A DNA stretch of 64,000 nt, from the NCBI RefSeq assembly GCF_039555335.1, contig NC_092629.1, positions 7,239,432 to 7,303,431 on the forward strand, written 5' to 3'. This DNA comes from Amphiura filiformis (taxonomy: Eukaryota; Echinodermata; Ophiuroidea; Amphilepidida; Amphiuridae). The position numbers and the translations under genes were made by a program. Positions 23,133-33,179 of this stretch are shown here, in pieces. Below the pieces are notes generated by a model. The model saw only the letters and a program-made list of their open reading frames with translations. It had not been told where the DNA came from and did not search any database. Position 1 is the first letter of the stretch. The number at the start of each line of letters is the position of its first letter.

Positions 23133-23280
23133 AGGGCATTTCGTGATCACAGCCCCAACCCCACTTTTCTCAAAAAGTTGAGATTTTTATACCACTGCCA
23201 TGCCCGAGACCACTGCAAACCTCTGGCTACTGTACATAATGTTTATGTACCTTACAAAATGACAAAACATTTCCACATCT
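23133..23280 (-). mobile_element. MITE-1 partial copy
   Basis: One end of MITE-1 (GGGCATTTCGTGATCACAGC onward, including the AAAGTTGAGATTTTTATA segment). The other end is missing. Confidence 0.6.
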
Positions 23281-23839
23281 TTTTTATAATTATACTCATT
23301 GCACATTAGGCCTAATGCACATGTGAGGTCCAAAAGTTTGAGGTCAGAGTTTTGGATTCACAAAGAAGGGGGGGGTAAAATATAAACATGAAAATATATT
23401 TTCCAGCCGCTTCCTAACCTCTTGACAATTTTGTCCTAAACATGTTCAAGGGACACAAATATAGGAGGTTTTTCCTGTCCAATTCCTGTTCAATTACTGT
23501 TCCAATTAATTGTCCTGTCCAAGTTGGAAAACACTCTATGGACAGATTGATTTTTTTTTGTACCACACACATCACTCTCCCCATGGAACCTAAAATGTCC
23601 CATTATGGTCATAGAGTGGCATGGGTAAAAATGTTCCACATTCACTATCATTTGGGAGTGTTTAAAAATATTTTGGTGCATGTGGTAATTATTAGGTTCC
23701 TCCGCTAACTGAAAAGATTGTATTAAAGTCATTTCTTGCCGGGCATCCAACCAAAGTATTTCTTCTGATCACTCAGTATTCAAAGGATCACAAAAATGTA
23801 GCATTTGTGCGCACTTCTTTATTATAGCCTATACGGACA

Positions 23840-24172
23840 TTAAAGGGGCATTTCGTGATCCACAGCCTCATCCCCCACTTTTCTCAAAAAAAGTTGAGAT
23901 TTTTATATCACTGGAAACCTCTGGCTACATAATGTTTATGTACAAAATATTTCTTGCAGATTAATTCGTTTTGCAAAGATGTCGTGAAATTTGGTGCACC
24001 AGAACGAAATTACAACGCATTGTCTATGGAGCAGTGTAATACACATAATCATGCATAACTCGCAAACGCAAAATCGGAATCAACTGAAATTTTTGGAATA
24101 GGCTTTTGTCGTGTATATGTACTGAAAAATGTCATAAAAAGAGGATGCTAGGATCACGAAATCCTCCTTTAA
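23840..24172 (-). mobile_element. MITE-1 copy B
   Basis: Same family as 20291-20636, reversed, with TTAA at both ends. The left arm of the central palindrome is lost (only TGGTGCACCAGAACGAAATT remains). Confidence 0.8.
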
Positions 24173-24629
24173 TGCGTGTTGTTCATGGAACAAAATTAAA
24201 ATTGCTGCACTTTTCGTAAAAATGTCTATAGCTGAGGGAAAGAATAGTTTGAACTATCTGCCATGTCACGTTCATGCATAAGATAAATATAGACACATGT
24301 CATAAATAATATTTTGACCTTTTAACTCTTTATTGTGTATGCCTAATAGATGCACTAACCATATATCACAGATAGTGCAAACTATTCTTTTTCTGAACGG
24401 AGACGAATAATTTGCTTTTAATTTTTATGAATATTTGTGGAGCAACTTTGATTTTCTTACGCCTGTACTAGGCCCTATTCCTAATAGCAATGCGTTCCAT
24501 AATGTACTATAGTATGTGCTCATGCAAGCAAATCAACCATTTGCCTTTTATATCCTATAACCTCTTAACTATTGCGCACAAACTTTATATTTTTGTAATG
24601 CATGACACCAGACGAATAATAATTTGATC

Positions 24630-25668
24630 GCTCATTCTACAAAATCCGGTGCCAATAGCCTTTTTTCCATTCTTTGGTCCACAAACACTTTGTCGAGTAT
24701 TTAGGGCATCAAATATGTTGTTTTTCTGGTAGAACTCAACGAGATCTACACGGACAAATCGCTAAAAATGCGTTTCCACTGCTCAAGTGTCACATCTAAC
24801 CCTGAATATTTTCTTTGAATAAATGCGATTTCTTTACATATTTGTTGTTTTTTAATTAGATAATGCACCATCATATTGTTTATCAACATTATTTTTTAGT
24901 GATTAAAACGTCTTTGTGTAATTCTAAAATAAATTGCACTTTCCAGATCCACCAAAACGCTGTGAGCTACATTACCCCTTTTTAACACACGTTATTGGAA
25001 AGAAGTAAAACAGAGGTATCAATGTCATTTGCGGTTTTTGAAAGGAAACACTCATAGGTTTTTAAAAATCACAGTAAAAATCATGATGCTGTAGCATTTT
25101 TGGCATAGAAATGTTGTAAACATTGAAATTTCGACCGACCATGTTAAGATTGGTGAGCTACGTTACCAGGATTCTATAGTATGCACTTGTATTACATATG
25201 TACTTCCTAATAATATGTGAAAGCTACCATGTCGAACCCATTTATATTAGAATTAACCGACATAACGTTCTAACGTTCGCAAATCACATTAAAACATTAA
25301 AACCAGTGAACTACGTTAGCTTACGTTACTGTGAGCTACGGTACGTTACACACTCATTTACGCATCTTCAAAACTTCTATGAAATGGTGAAATCTGTTTT
25401 ACATTTCACTCAAGTGATCTTTAGTTTGCTTTTTATGACCTTGGATTGAGTAAAATCAGCCCATTTTGTAGTCGGTAACGTAGCTCACATTACATTGAGT
25501 TTTAGTGTTAAAAACATCATGACTTCCTGAAAGAAAAATATGCAAGTGGTGTTGTCAACTTTTTACATCTGAAAGTAGTGATACATTTACTCTTAAAAAA
25601 CTTGTGAACAACTTTTATTTTTTCAATTTTTATAGTGGATTCTTGGCACCGGATTTTGTAGAATGAGC
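24630..25668. mobile_element. 1.04-kb TIR element with repeated GTGAGCTACGTTAC motif
   Basis: A perfect 26-bp inverted repeat (GCTCATTCTACAAAATCCGG...) lies at 24630-24655 and 25643-25668. The interior carries GTGAGCTACRTTAC-like words near 24960, 25152, 25305, 25330 and inverted near 25476. No transposase frame. Confidence 0.72.
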
Positions 25669-25988
25669 GTGTACCTCAATTTATTCGCGAGACTCAGTTC
25701 CTATCAAACCAGTATTAGTCAGGGGCGGCGGAACGATTTTGAAAGTGGGGGCCAGTCAAGGTGATGTAAAAAAATCGAAATAATGGCGCGAAGCGGCCAT
25801 TGCGTCGCGCTTGCCTGACACAGGGGGGTGTCTGCGGAACTTTTGCAAAATGAAGGCCCAATTGAAACCATTTGATGGACTATTTTGGTACTATTATTGT
25901 GTATACAATTTGAGTTTGAAAAAGCCGAAAATTGGTGAAATGAAGCTATTAAAGCCATTTGTGGACAAGTTCTCACTATTATTAACTG

Positions 25989-26167
25989 CAGTGGCGGCGC
26001 CACGGGGGGCATGGGCCCTGTTGCCCTCCCAGTGAAAACCGAAAATTGCAAAAAAAATCCACTTTTTGCGGCAATTTTTGCGCAAAATTTGGTGATTTTG
26101 TCCCTCCCTGAAATTCACTTTGCCCCTCAATGCCCCCCGAAAAAAAAAATTCCTGGCGCCGCCACTG
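25989..26167. mobile_element. hAT-like MITE (179 bp) nested in the 1.4-kb element
   Basis: Perfect 14-bp TIRs CAGTGGCGGCGCCA / TGGCGCCGCCACTG are flanked by the 8-bp duplication ATTAACTG at 25981-25988 and 26168-26175. Confidence 0.88.
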
Positions 26168-26658
26168 ATTAACTGTATAAATTATTACTGTAAACTTTAA
26201 GTGTCGGGTGTACAAAGCAGAAAAAATGGTGAAAGCAGGGGAGTGTCTGAGGGGGGAGGTGCCCCCCTTGGACCATCATTATTGTGTACAATTTTAGTTT
26301 GAAAAATCTGAAAATGGGTTAAATGAAGGCCCAAATTGAAGCCATTCGTGGGTATGTTTTCACTAATATTGTATAAATTATTGCTTTTAGTGTTGGGTGT
26401 CCAAAGCAGAATCGAAAAGGGGAATTTGTTTATCCATAGGCCTACACACTGTGTATTAACCCAGGGGAGTTAGAAAATTTTGCAAAATGAAGGACCAATT
26501 GATGCCATTTCGTGCATCATTTTTACACTTTTTTAAGCATGTTAAGGGTCTAGAATAGAGATTTGATTACCTATGTTCACCCAGACATGTTACACACAGC
26601 ACATTATGGGTTAAAAGGGGGGGGCAGGCCCCCGGTCAAAAAAAGTGGAGGGCCACTG

Positions 26659-27080
26659 CAGGGGCGTAGCCAGCTTTCTTGGTCAGGGGGGCAAAATAAA
26701 ATTTTGGGGGCACAGACAAAAAAAAATCGCAGTTGCATCATACAATACATAGAGACTGTATTTCTTCGAGCTTCCCGAAAAGGGCCTTATTGGGATGATG
26801 TGCGTGCGTAGCGCGAAAAAAATTGTATTTTACACTATTTTTGCCCATTATCCGGCTAATAAGGGCTTTATTGTTACAATGTGCGCGCGTAGCGCAGAAA
26901 AATTTTGTATTTTACACTATTTTGGCCCTGAATTTTGCTAGAAAAGGGCTCCTTGCCCTTTTCTTTTCCTTTGCCCTTCTGATTTTCTCTTTCATTTTTT
27001 GTCAGAGGGCATTTTTTCTTTCATTTTTTTTTTGTCAGGGGAACTCTGCCCCCTGCCCCCCCCTGCTGGCTACGCTACTG
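26659..27080. mobile_element. hAT-like MITE (422 bp) nested in the 1.4-kb element
   Basis: The termini CAGGGGCGTAGCCAG / CTGGCTACGCTACTG (two mismatches) are flanked by the 8-bp duplication GGCCACTG at 26651-26658 and 27081-27088. Confidence 0.87.
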
Positions 27081-27127
27081 GGCCACTGGCCCCCCTGGCC
27101 CCCGGTTCCGCCGCCCTTGGTATTAGT

Positions 27128-27478
27128 GCTAACTTTATCGCCATTACATATGAATACATTAAATTTGGTCCTAGAATCGAACGCTGTGCAGCCTTCCACG
27201 TTGGTTTCAGTTCCCCCAATTTCCTCGCGAGACTCCATCCATTCCTTTTAAACCCGTAACCGGGACCAGTAAGTGCTTGCTATATCGCCATTATAATACA
27301 TTACATTTGGGGCTAGAATCGAACCCTGTGGAATACACTGCTGGTCTACTTACCACCATCATTTCATTCCATTCCTATCAAACCAGTATTATAGTGTTAG
27401 CTATATTGCCATTATTATATGAATACATTAAATTTGGACCTAGAATCGAACCCTGCGGAATACCACTGGTCTACTTAC
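27128..27478. repeat. Tandem copies of exon 3 fragments fused to a reverse-transcriptase motif
   Basis: Pieces of lectin exon 3 (for example CAGCCTTCCACGTTGGTTTC at 27188) alternate with a block whose minus strand reads SGIPQGSILGPNL, an RT B' motif, at ~27430-27470, with mutated copies at ~27297-27340 and ~27150-27190. Two to three degenerate units lie directly downstream of the real exon 3 donor. A further exon-3-like piece is at 25676-25719. Confidence 0.7.
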
Positions 27479-27784
27479 CACCATCAACTCGACACTGGCA
27501 GCCTTCCACGTTGGTTTCAGTTCCCCAATTTCCTCGCGAGACTCCATTCCTATCATACCAGTAAGTGCTTGCTATATCGCCATTATATATGAATACATTT
27601 TGACAGTCCAGCTGTAATTCTTGTCTACATGATCGCGATATATCGACGAGAGCGACAATTTGGTCGGTCGAGATGATGTTGCCGGTGTTGCCATCAGTAC
27701 GGTAGGTCAGACCGGCGGTTAAACCCTGAGCTGAAGTTGGTGCTGACGTCAGTGTCATTCTGTTATGTCTTACATGTGTGACAC
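27479..27784 (-). CDS. Lectin gene exon 3: second half of CNTNAP-like module 1
   Basis: This 306-base phase 1-1 exon reads GGVTHVRHNR through a conserved ISTDQIVALVDISRSC stretch, then LDCQNVFIYN, STYWYDRNG and NWGTETNVEGCQC. The Cys spacing and the WG...C-x-C ending match the Caspr region where the fibrinogen-like fold ends in a C-x-C turn. The acceptor chosen (tacag before 27784) is the one that avoids an in-frame TGA created by a nearer AG. The donor is gtaagt. Fragments of this exon are repeated just downstream at 27190-27400 and at 25676-25719. Confidence 0.85.
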
Positions 27785-28391
27785 CTGTACGTACAAAGAA
27801 AAAAAAACCACTTCGAGGATAGATTTAAATTATTATATACCTACAGGATGCATGGGCGTCAATCGGTGGGGGGGGGGCAGGGGGGGGGCAGGGGACGTGT
27901 ACCCTCTCCCTACCTTTCGGCAAAATTACTCATCTTTTTTTCTTTTCAGCAACTTTTTGACAATTCAGGCCGATTGTCACTCCACCCATTTCAAGTCGCA
28001 TTGGCGCTAATGACAGGGTGTACTAAATAATAACCCATTTGACAATTGCTATGTGTCAATTCTAAAGTATTTTTTTAAATTTATAAATTAAGATCGTAAA
28101 ACCGTTTAAAAGCAATAACCCATTATTAGGCCTAATGTGTGATTTATCGAAACTTACTTTTAGCGGCTACATGTAGGCCTAGACCTAAGTAAAATTGTCA
28201 AACATACCTACTCATATTCGTAATAAGGGGATAGGGTAACTTGGTAGCGCTGCTAATTAGTCAATATGGGAATCGTTTCATTTTTCTATGTCAAAAGCTC
28301 CTGGCCTAGCTCTAAAATAATAAATAATAACTATCATTAAGAAAAGAAGGAAAAAAAAAAGAAGCAGGCTGCATAACTCACTCCCCAAAGG
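27785..28391. other. Intron 2 sequence with G-rich tract
   Basis: 27866-27894 is almost all G (runs of 8 to 10 G), a strong G-quadruplex candidate and a likely assembly trouble spot. Nothing else recognised. Confidence 0.5.
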
Positions 28392-28628
28392 AGTGATTTA
28401 CTTATGAGACCACTCAAAAAGGAGTGAAATGCGTTTTTTAAACTTTAAAACCACTTTTAAAAAAAAGAGTGAAAACCACTCTAAAAGAGTGAATTTTAAC
28501 TCCTTCAAGGAGTTAAATGAAGGACAATTCTAAAAATGTGTTGTCTTTCATTTAACTCCTTGAACGAGTTGAAATTCACTCTTTAGAGTGGGGTTCACTC
28601 TTTTTGAGTGGTTTTGTAAGTGAATCAC
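28392..28628. repeat. Nested palindrome built of ACTCC/GGAGT words
   Basis: The outer arms (GTGATTTACTT, CCACTCAAAAAGGAGTG) pair with CACTCTTTTTGAGTGG and AAGTGAATCAC. Each arm holds smaller palindromes such as AACTCCTTCAAGGAGTT. Likely a MITE. Confidence 0.65.
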
Positions 28629-29141
28629 ACTTTTTCACTATTTTAAATTTAGGGCAGAGCTTAGGGTCTATGCAAATAATTTGGCTGGCTTTAAGGGTAA
28701 GGTTGATAATTGACGCTGCAATTCTCGACAGGATGAGAGAGCCTGGCAAGCCCCGGAGCAAGCACATTTTGAGACGTCGTTTGGATATGCATATTGCATA
28801 ATCCCCGGCATAATCATTGCACAGCCCTTGTCGCCAGTGTCTTTGTCATTAAATTGAGAGATAATAGCCTAATTATTACATCCATCCATCCCACCTATAT
28901 TCCCAGTCCCGTGAAGGAAAACGAGGATTTAGGGTCGTTTTGAAAAGGTAAAACGAGGATCCGCGCGGATCCGCGATTAGGGTCTCAAAAAAACACACCC
29001 ACTCATCTAGAAGAACATGAAGAAGCGGTGTTTTTTGAAGAGCGATCCTAGGGTTGAATTACCCAATAACGGCCATTAGTGGTTACATAGTTATCAAATT
29101 ATTCGGCGCAAGAGAGTGGTTTCGGAGGAGAACAGGTTATT

Positions 29142-30262
29142 GGCGAGTTAAAAAATAGGCGAGTTAGAAAAAGGCGAGTTAAAATGGCGAGTTACCCCCT
29201 GCAGTGTTTTCCGGAAAGTCCACACGGCGAGTTGTGAATTTCCGGAAAGTCCACGAGGCGAGTTGTGAATTTCCGGAAAGTCCACGCGGCGAGTTGTGAA
29301 TTTCCGGAAAGTCCACATGGCGAGTTGTGAATTTCCGGAAAGTCCATGTGGCGAGTTGCGAATTTCCGGAAAGTCCATGTGGCGAGTTGTGAAAAATGCA
29401 ATATGTGTTTTGACTTTGGTACATACAATTTGATTTTTGATGGTAAAAACAAAAGGATTTCAGTATCAGTAGAATGCACAGTGACCGCCACTGATGTTGA
29501 TGAAAATGTATTTGTATGATTTTTTATTTCAAGAGTAGTGAGATATGATTAGGTTTCTTTTATATTAGTGGTTGCTTGTATATCCGATTATTCATGGTAC
29601 AATCAATTGACTGATTATGTGTTGTGCCCCTTTGTGTTGTGTTTTTTTTAAAAGTTTATATAACAAAGTTTTATGACTTTTATTTGTATAACTTTTTCGG
29701 ATTTTATTTATACTAGAAGAAGAGGGCAGCCTATGCACAGGCGAGAGTAGCACTGTCTCTATATATTAATTCCCAAGATCATTGCAAGCCCGAGAGAAAT
29801 ATATGATAAATGGAAACTGATTTTGCTGATTTTGGACTAGCAGCTTTAAAAAAAAACAGTACTTAATACACTGTGACATTTTTAATTCACTGTTGGAACT
29901 TCATCATAGTCTTGCTGTAACTCGCCACCGGGACTTCATAGTGTTACTGTAACTCGCCACTGGGACTTCATAGTGTTGCTGTAACTCGCCACTGGGACTT
30001 CATAGTGTTACTGTAACTCGCCACTGGGACTTCATAGTGTTGCTGTAACTCGCCACTGGGACTTCATAGTGTTACTGTAACTCGCCACTGGGACTTCATA
30101 GTGTTGCTGTAACTCGCCACCGGGACTTCATAGTGTTACTGTAACTCGCCACCGGGACTTCATAGTGTTACCCATGGGAATATCTAAAATAGCCTGACTC
30201 TGTGGGGGTAACTCGCCTTTTAACTCGCCTTTACCTAACTCGCCCATATTGTAACTCGCCTA
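29142..30262. repeat. Mirrored tandem arrays around an AT-rich core
   Basis: 29142-29205 has four spaced GGCGAGTT words. 29205-29390 has six copies of a 31-bp unit (CGGAAAGTCC...GGCGAGTTGTGAATTTC). 29895-30172 has about nine copies of a different 32-bp unit holding AACTCGCC (CTGTAACTCGCCACTGGGAC...), and 30205-30262 has spaced AACTCGCC words. The word is inverted between the two sides, so the whole may be a foldback-type transposon with arrays in its ends. Confidence 0.65.
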
Positions 30263-30770
30263 AAACATGCTCTCGTTTCGGAGCGATTTTACAAACCAGG
30301 TAAAAAAAATATCGGAGCCGACTTCAACAGCGCAAGGAATAGCCGACCATCGTCACTGAATGACACTCACACCGGAATACACGCAATCCTTGATTAGGGG
30401 CGAATTTCAAGCCAATTCCTTGGCTTGCTTAGGGTGTTTTTGTAATGTCTCTCCTTATTTAGGGGCACATTTTCAAACCAATTCCTCACTTAGGGTCTTA
30501 AAAGGAACAGATGGCAATTTTGGGGGCCCCTAATTTGGGGGCCCTGGGCCCGGGCCCATCTGGCCCAATGGTAAATCCGGCCCTGAATTTACATGTAGGC
30601 CTAACATTTTGACATGCATGGTGTGATGTGTTTTAATTCAGTTTGAAACAGGTTTGAAACATCACATTAACGTATTGTTGAATTGAGGAAATATCCCGAG
30701 GGCCCCCCAAAAAGGTAAATACGGCCCTGTACATGTTTACACCACGTTTACACCACCCTACAATACATAC

Positions 30771-30943
30771 CTCCATTTGCCATGTCACACCAGACGGTGA
30801 ATGGTGGAATATTTCCGGCACCGGCGCCGCCATATGAACCAGGTCAATTACATAATACCCGTCGCCTGTGACTCCTGACGTAGACAAAGCTCCAGATATT
30901 AAGGCCTCGTAGCAATTGCGAACTGCCGTTGTTGTGTCTAGGG
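30771..30943 (-). CDS. Lectin gene exon 2: first half of CNTNAP-like module 1, with a 1-base frame break
   Basis: After the acceptor (tttcag) the frame carried from exon 1 reads NCYEALISGA and DGYYVID, the usual opening of a fibrinogen-C-like segment in contactin-associated proteins. The expected continuation (GSYGGAGAGNIPPFTVWCDM) is present but in a different frame. The exon is 173 bases, whereas the other internal exons are multiples of three. One base is missing around GACCTGG near 30840, where a third C would restore both frame and phase. The donor is gtatgt. This is either an assembly or read error in a C run or a true disabling deletion. Confidence 0.8.
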
Positions 30944-32121
30944 CTGAAATTAATAAATTGTGAGCATACAAATAACTTCAAATTAGTATCTAGTTTGCAA
31001 ATGACAGGCCTACTCCCTCCCGCATTCTGGTCGGAGAGATCGGAGGCGCTCGTCCATCGCCAAAGGCTAAAAGGTCCCTTTTACCCAAAAAATACCATGC
31101 GAGAGTACCGAGCGAAAAATCTAGGTTTTTATGCATTTTTGTTCAGAAAAGGTCAACATTTTGAAAACCAATTCCACGCTTGTCGACAATCGGGAAAATA
31201 GCTTTGTCGACAAGAGCCCTATAGGCCTAATGTTCACAGGCTAAACATTATCTGACCTTGTTTAGAATTATAACTCTCTCCATGCAGGTGTCATCTGCAG
31301 ACGACAAGTTCTATTTTTTTATTAAAAATTTTCAGAATTATAAATATGTTTGGAATTAGCAGAATATTAATCAGGCCTACTCGGATATAACGTGTGCATG
31401 TATGTTATACATTAGTTCTCATAGCTCACTGCAAAAAAAAAAAAACCGGTGACACTTTTAAGTGTCCCCCTTAACAATACGATTTCCTTCAAATTTGTTA
31501 TTCTATACTCAAAATGCTGAAATAATAATATAAGTAATAATAATGAATGGAAGGTCCATTTTGAGCTGAAATAAGAAGGTAAAGTGAAAGAAACCCTATT
31601 TGGTTATTTTGGCCGTTAACATGCAGTCTCAGGAGGACATCATCATCATCATCATCAGTCGGCTGCGGAGCAGGCGACTACAAGCTTTCTCCAAATTCTT
31701 TGAATTATGACTTTATGTCGAACTTTTGCTCTGTTGATCCACAAACACAACACATTTAGCTGATTCCATTTAGGTGCAAGTTGGGGCATGTGTAAACATT
31801 ACTAAAGGGGGCTGGCATTTTCTTCCCCTATAATCATTGCTAATATGCCAAAAAATCAGCTTTGAATTTTTTTTACCAATTTCATTTTATAAGATCGTAC
31901 ATTATGACTTTAATAAACACTTCAACGAAACGTGTTGGAGTGCTTATATTTATCACAATTTTATACCTAAACGTGTTATAGGCCTAATGTTAATCGTATT
32001 CAACGCTTCCTGCCTGCACTTTTACGTGCAGAGTATAACAATGCGCGTTGAAGTTTTTTGGGGTTTTTTTGCACTGAGGTGCTTAGTTTTCGAACGCATC
32101 TACGATATGGTTATGGAGTGT
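30944..32121. other. Intron 1 sequence
   Basis: No exon or defined element. Short A run at 31434. Confidence 0.4.
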
Positions 32122-32492
32122 TTAAAAGGGCATTTCGTAATCCACAGCATGCAGCCTCATCCCCCCCCCCCCACACACACACACTTTTCTCAAAAAAACG
32201 CGAGATTTGTATATCACTGGAAACCTCTGGCTACATAATGGTCATGTATACCAAAAATGTCTTGCAGATTAATTCGTTTAGCACTGAAATATCGTCAAAT
32301 TTGAATTTCGTTCTGGTATACCAGAACGAAATTAGCAGTGGCCTATAATGGGACAGTAGACCTACACATAATCATTCATAACTCGCAAACGCAAAATCGG
32401 AATCAACTGAAATTTTGGGAATAAGCTTTTTTCGTAGATATCTTCTGAAAAGTCATAAAAAGGAATGCTAGGATCACGAAATCCTCCTTTAA
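32122..32492 (-). mobile_element. MITE-1 copy C
   Basis: Same family, reversed, with TTAA at both ends and a (CA)n expansion near 32172. The central palindrome is complete but its middle is TGGTATACCA instead of TGGTGCACCA. Confidence 0.8.
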
Positions 32493-32512
32493 TTTAAGGT
32501 GCTTAGATGATA

Positions 32513-32717
32513 CAAATGTTTATGTAAACACAATATAATGTGTATTTAGAGCAACACTTCATGAATACGTAATTACTGTTTACTAACAATGCTTCATCAT
32601 GTTATTACTATAACAATAGTGTTAATAAACATGTAGTTTAACACTATAATTACGTGTTTATTAAGTGTTGCTCTTAATACACACTATATCGTGTTTAAAT
32701 ATAAACATTTATTTGCA
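32513..32717. mobile_element. Palindromic MITE (~200 bp)
   Basis: The arms AAATGTTTATGTAAACAC and GTGTTTAAATATAAACATTT are the outer pair, with TAGAGCAACACTT / AAGTGTTGCTCTTA further in. It lies directly beside MITE-1 copy C. Confidence 0.65.
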
Positions 32718-33073
32718 GTGTAACAGAGAATATAAATTCCTTTACCGTTATTTATCATTGTTAAACAATTAATTACCTAACACTTTAATTTACAGTGCTG
32801 GCTTCTTTATAAACCTATACACTATAAATGCAGTACATGTTACATTTTTCATTTACGTCAAAATTAACCTCCTTTGTTCTATTCCTAATAATACCAACTT
32901 GTTTTCTATGTAAATGATTCAGAGAACATACATTATATATTAATATCTTATTTTGGACAACTTGGCTAAATAATATTTTATCAACAGAAACAGTAATGTT
33001 TTAATTATCTATGGTATAATTTAACCAACTCGCACATAAAAGTGAAAAGTAGCCATAATTGAGTCCAACCTAC

Positions 33074-33119
33074 CTGCAAATAGTAGCAGAATCACACAGG
33101 AAAATTGTATAAATTCCAT
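33074..33119 (-). CDS. Lectin gene exon 1: start codon and signal peptide
   Basis: ATG at 33119-33117 opens a 15-residue hydrophobic leader (MEFIQFSCVILLLFA) followed by the donor gtaggt after one extra base, giving a phase 1 intron. Joined to exon 2 the sequence reads LFA-ALD, a plausible signal peptidase site. The product is therefore expected in the secretory pathway. The start was chosen because it is the only ATG that gives a leader in frame with exon 2. Confidence 0.8.
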
Positions 33120-33155
33120 GACGGATAGCACTCCCAATATAATCCTTACAAAAAG

Positions 33156-33161
33156 TTTATA
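33156..33161 (-). promoter_or_regulatory. Possible TATA box upstream of the lectin gene
   Basis: A TATAAA lies on the minus strand 37 bases before the start codon at 33119. If used, the 5' UTR would be only about 10 bases, so an upstream noncoding exon is equally possible. No other promoter motif stood out. Confidence 0.25.
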
Positions 33162-33179
33162 AACCGGCCCTCGAACGGG

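Larger units (their letters stand above)
25720..27119. mobile_element. Non-autonomous hAT-like element (1.4 kb) containing two further hAT-like insertions
   Basis: The termini CAGGGGCGGCGGAAC and GTTCCGCCGCCCTTG are inverted with one mismatch. An 8-bp target duplication GTATTAGT lies at 25712-25719 and 27120-27127. No transposase frame is present. The target was itself a copy of lectin exon 3 sequence. Confidence 0.85.
926..33119 (-). other. Gene locus: secreted CNTNAP-like / tandem F-type lectin protein, 14 exons seen, 3' end off the window
   Basis: This locus is assembled from 14 exons read by eye on the minus strand. Every exon is flanked by AG at its acceptor and GT at its donor, mostly gtaag or gtgag. 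Every intron is phase 1, and every internal exon except exon 2 is a multiple of three long, so the exons join into one frame. Domain order is a signal peptide (1-15), a CNTNAP-like module 1 (~16-245), a partial module 2 (~246-380), and F-type lectin domains at ~381-528, ~529-677 and ~678-831. The last exon seen ends in a donor, so more exons lie beyond base 1. F-type lectins bind fucose in other animals, and the Caspr-like region is an adhesion module. Use in recognition of glycans outside the cell is inference. Introns are up to ~11 kb and packed with transposons. I know no named orthologue with this order. Confidence 0.85.

Noticed and set aside
29148..29491. Overlapping frames with SGNSQLA repeats
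   Set aside because: All three minus-strand frames are open because the 31-bp unit lacks stops. This is an array effect, not a repeat protein.
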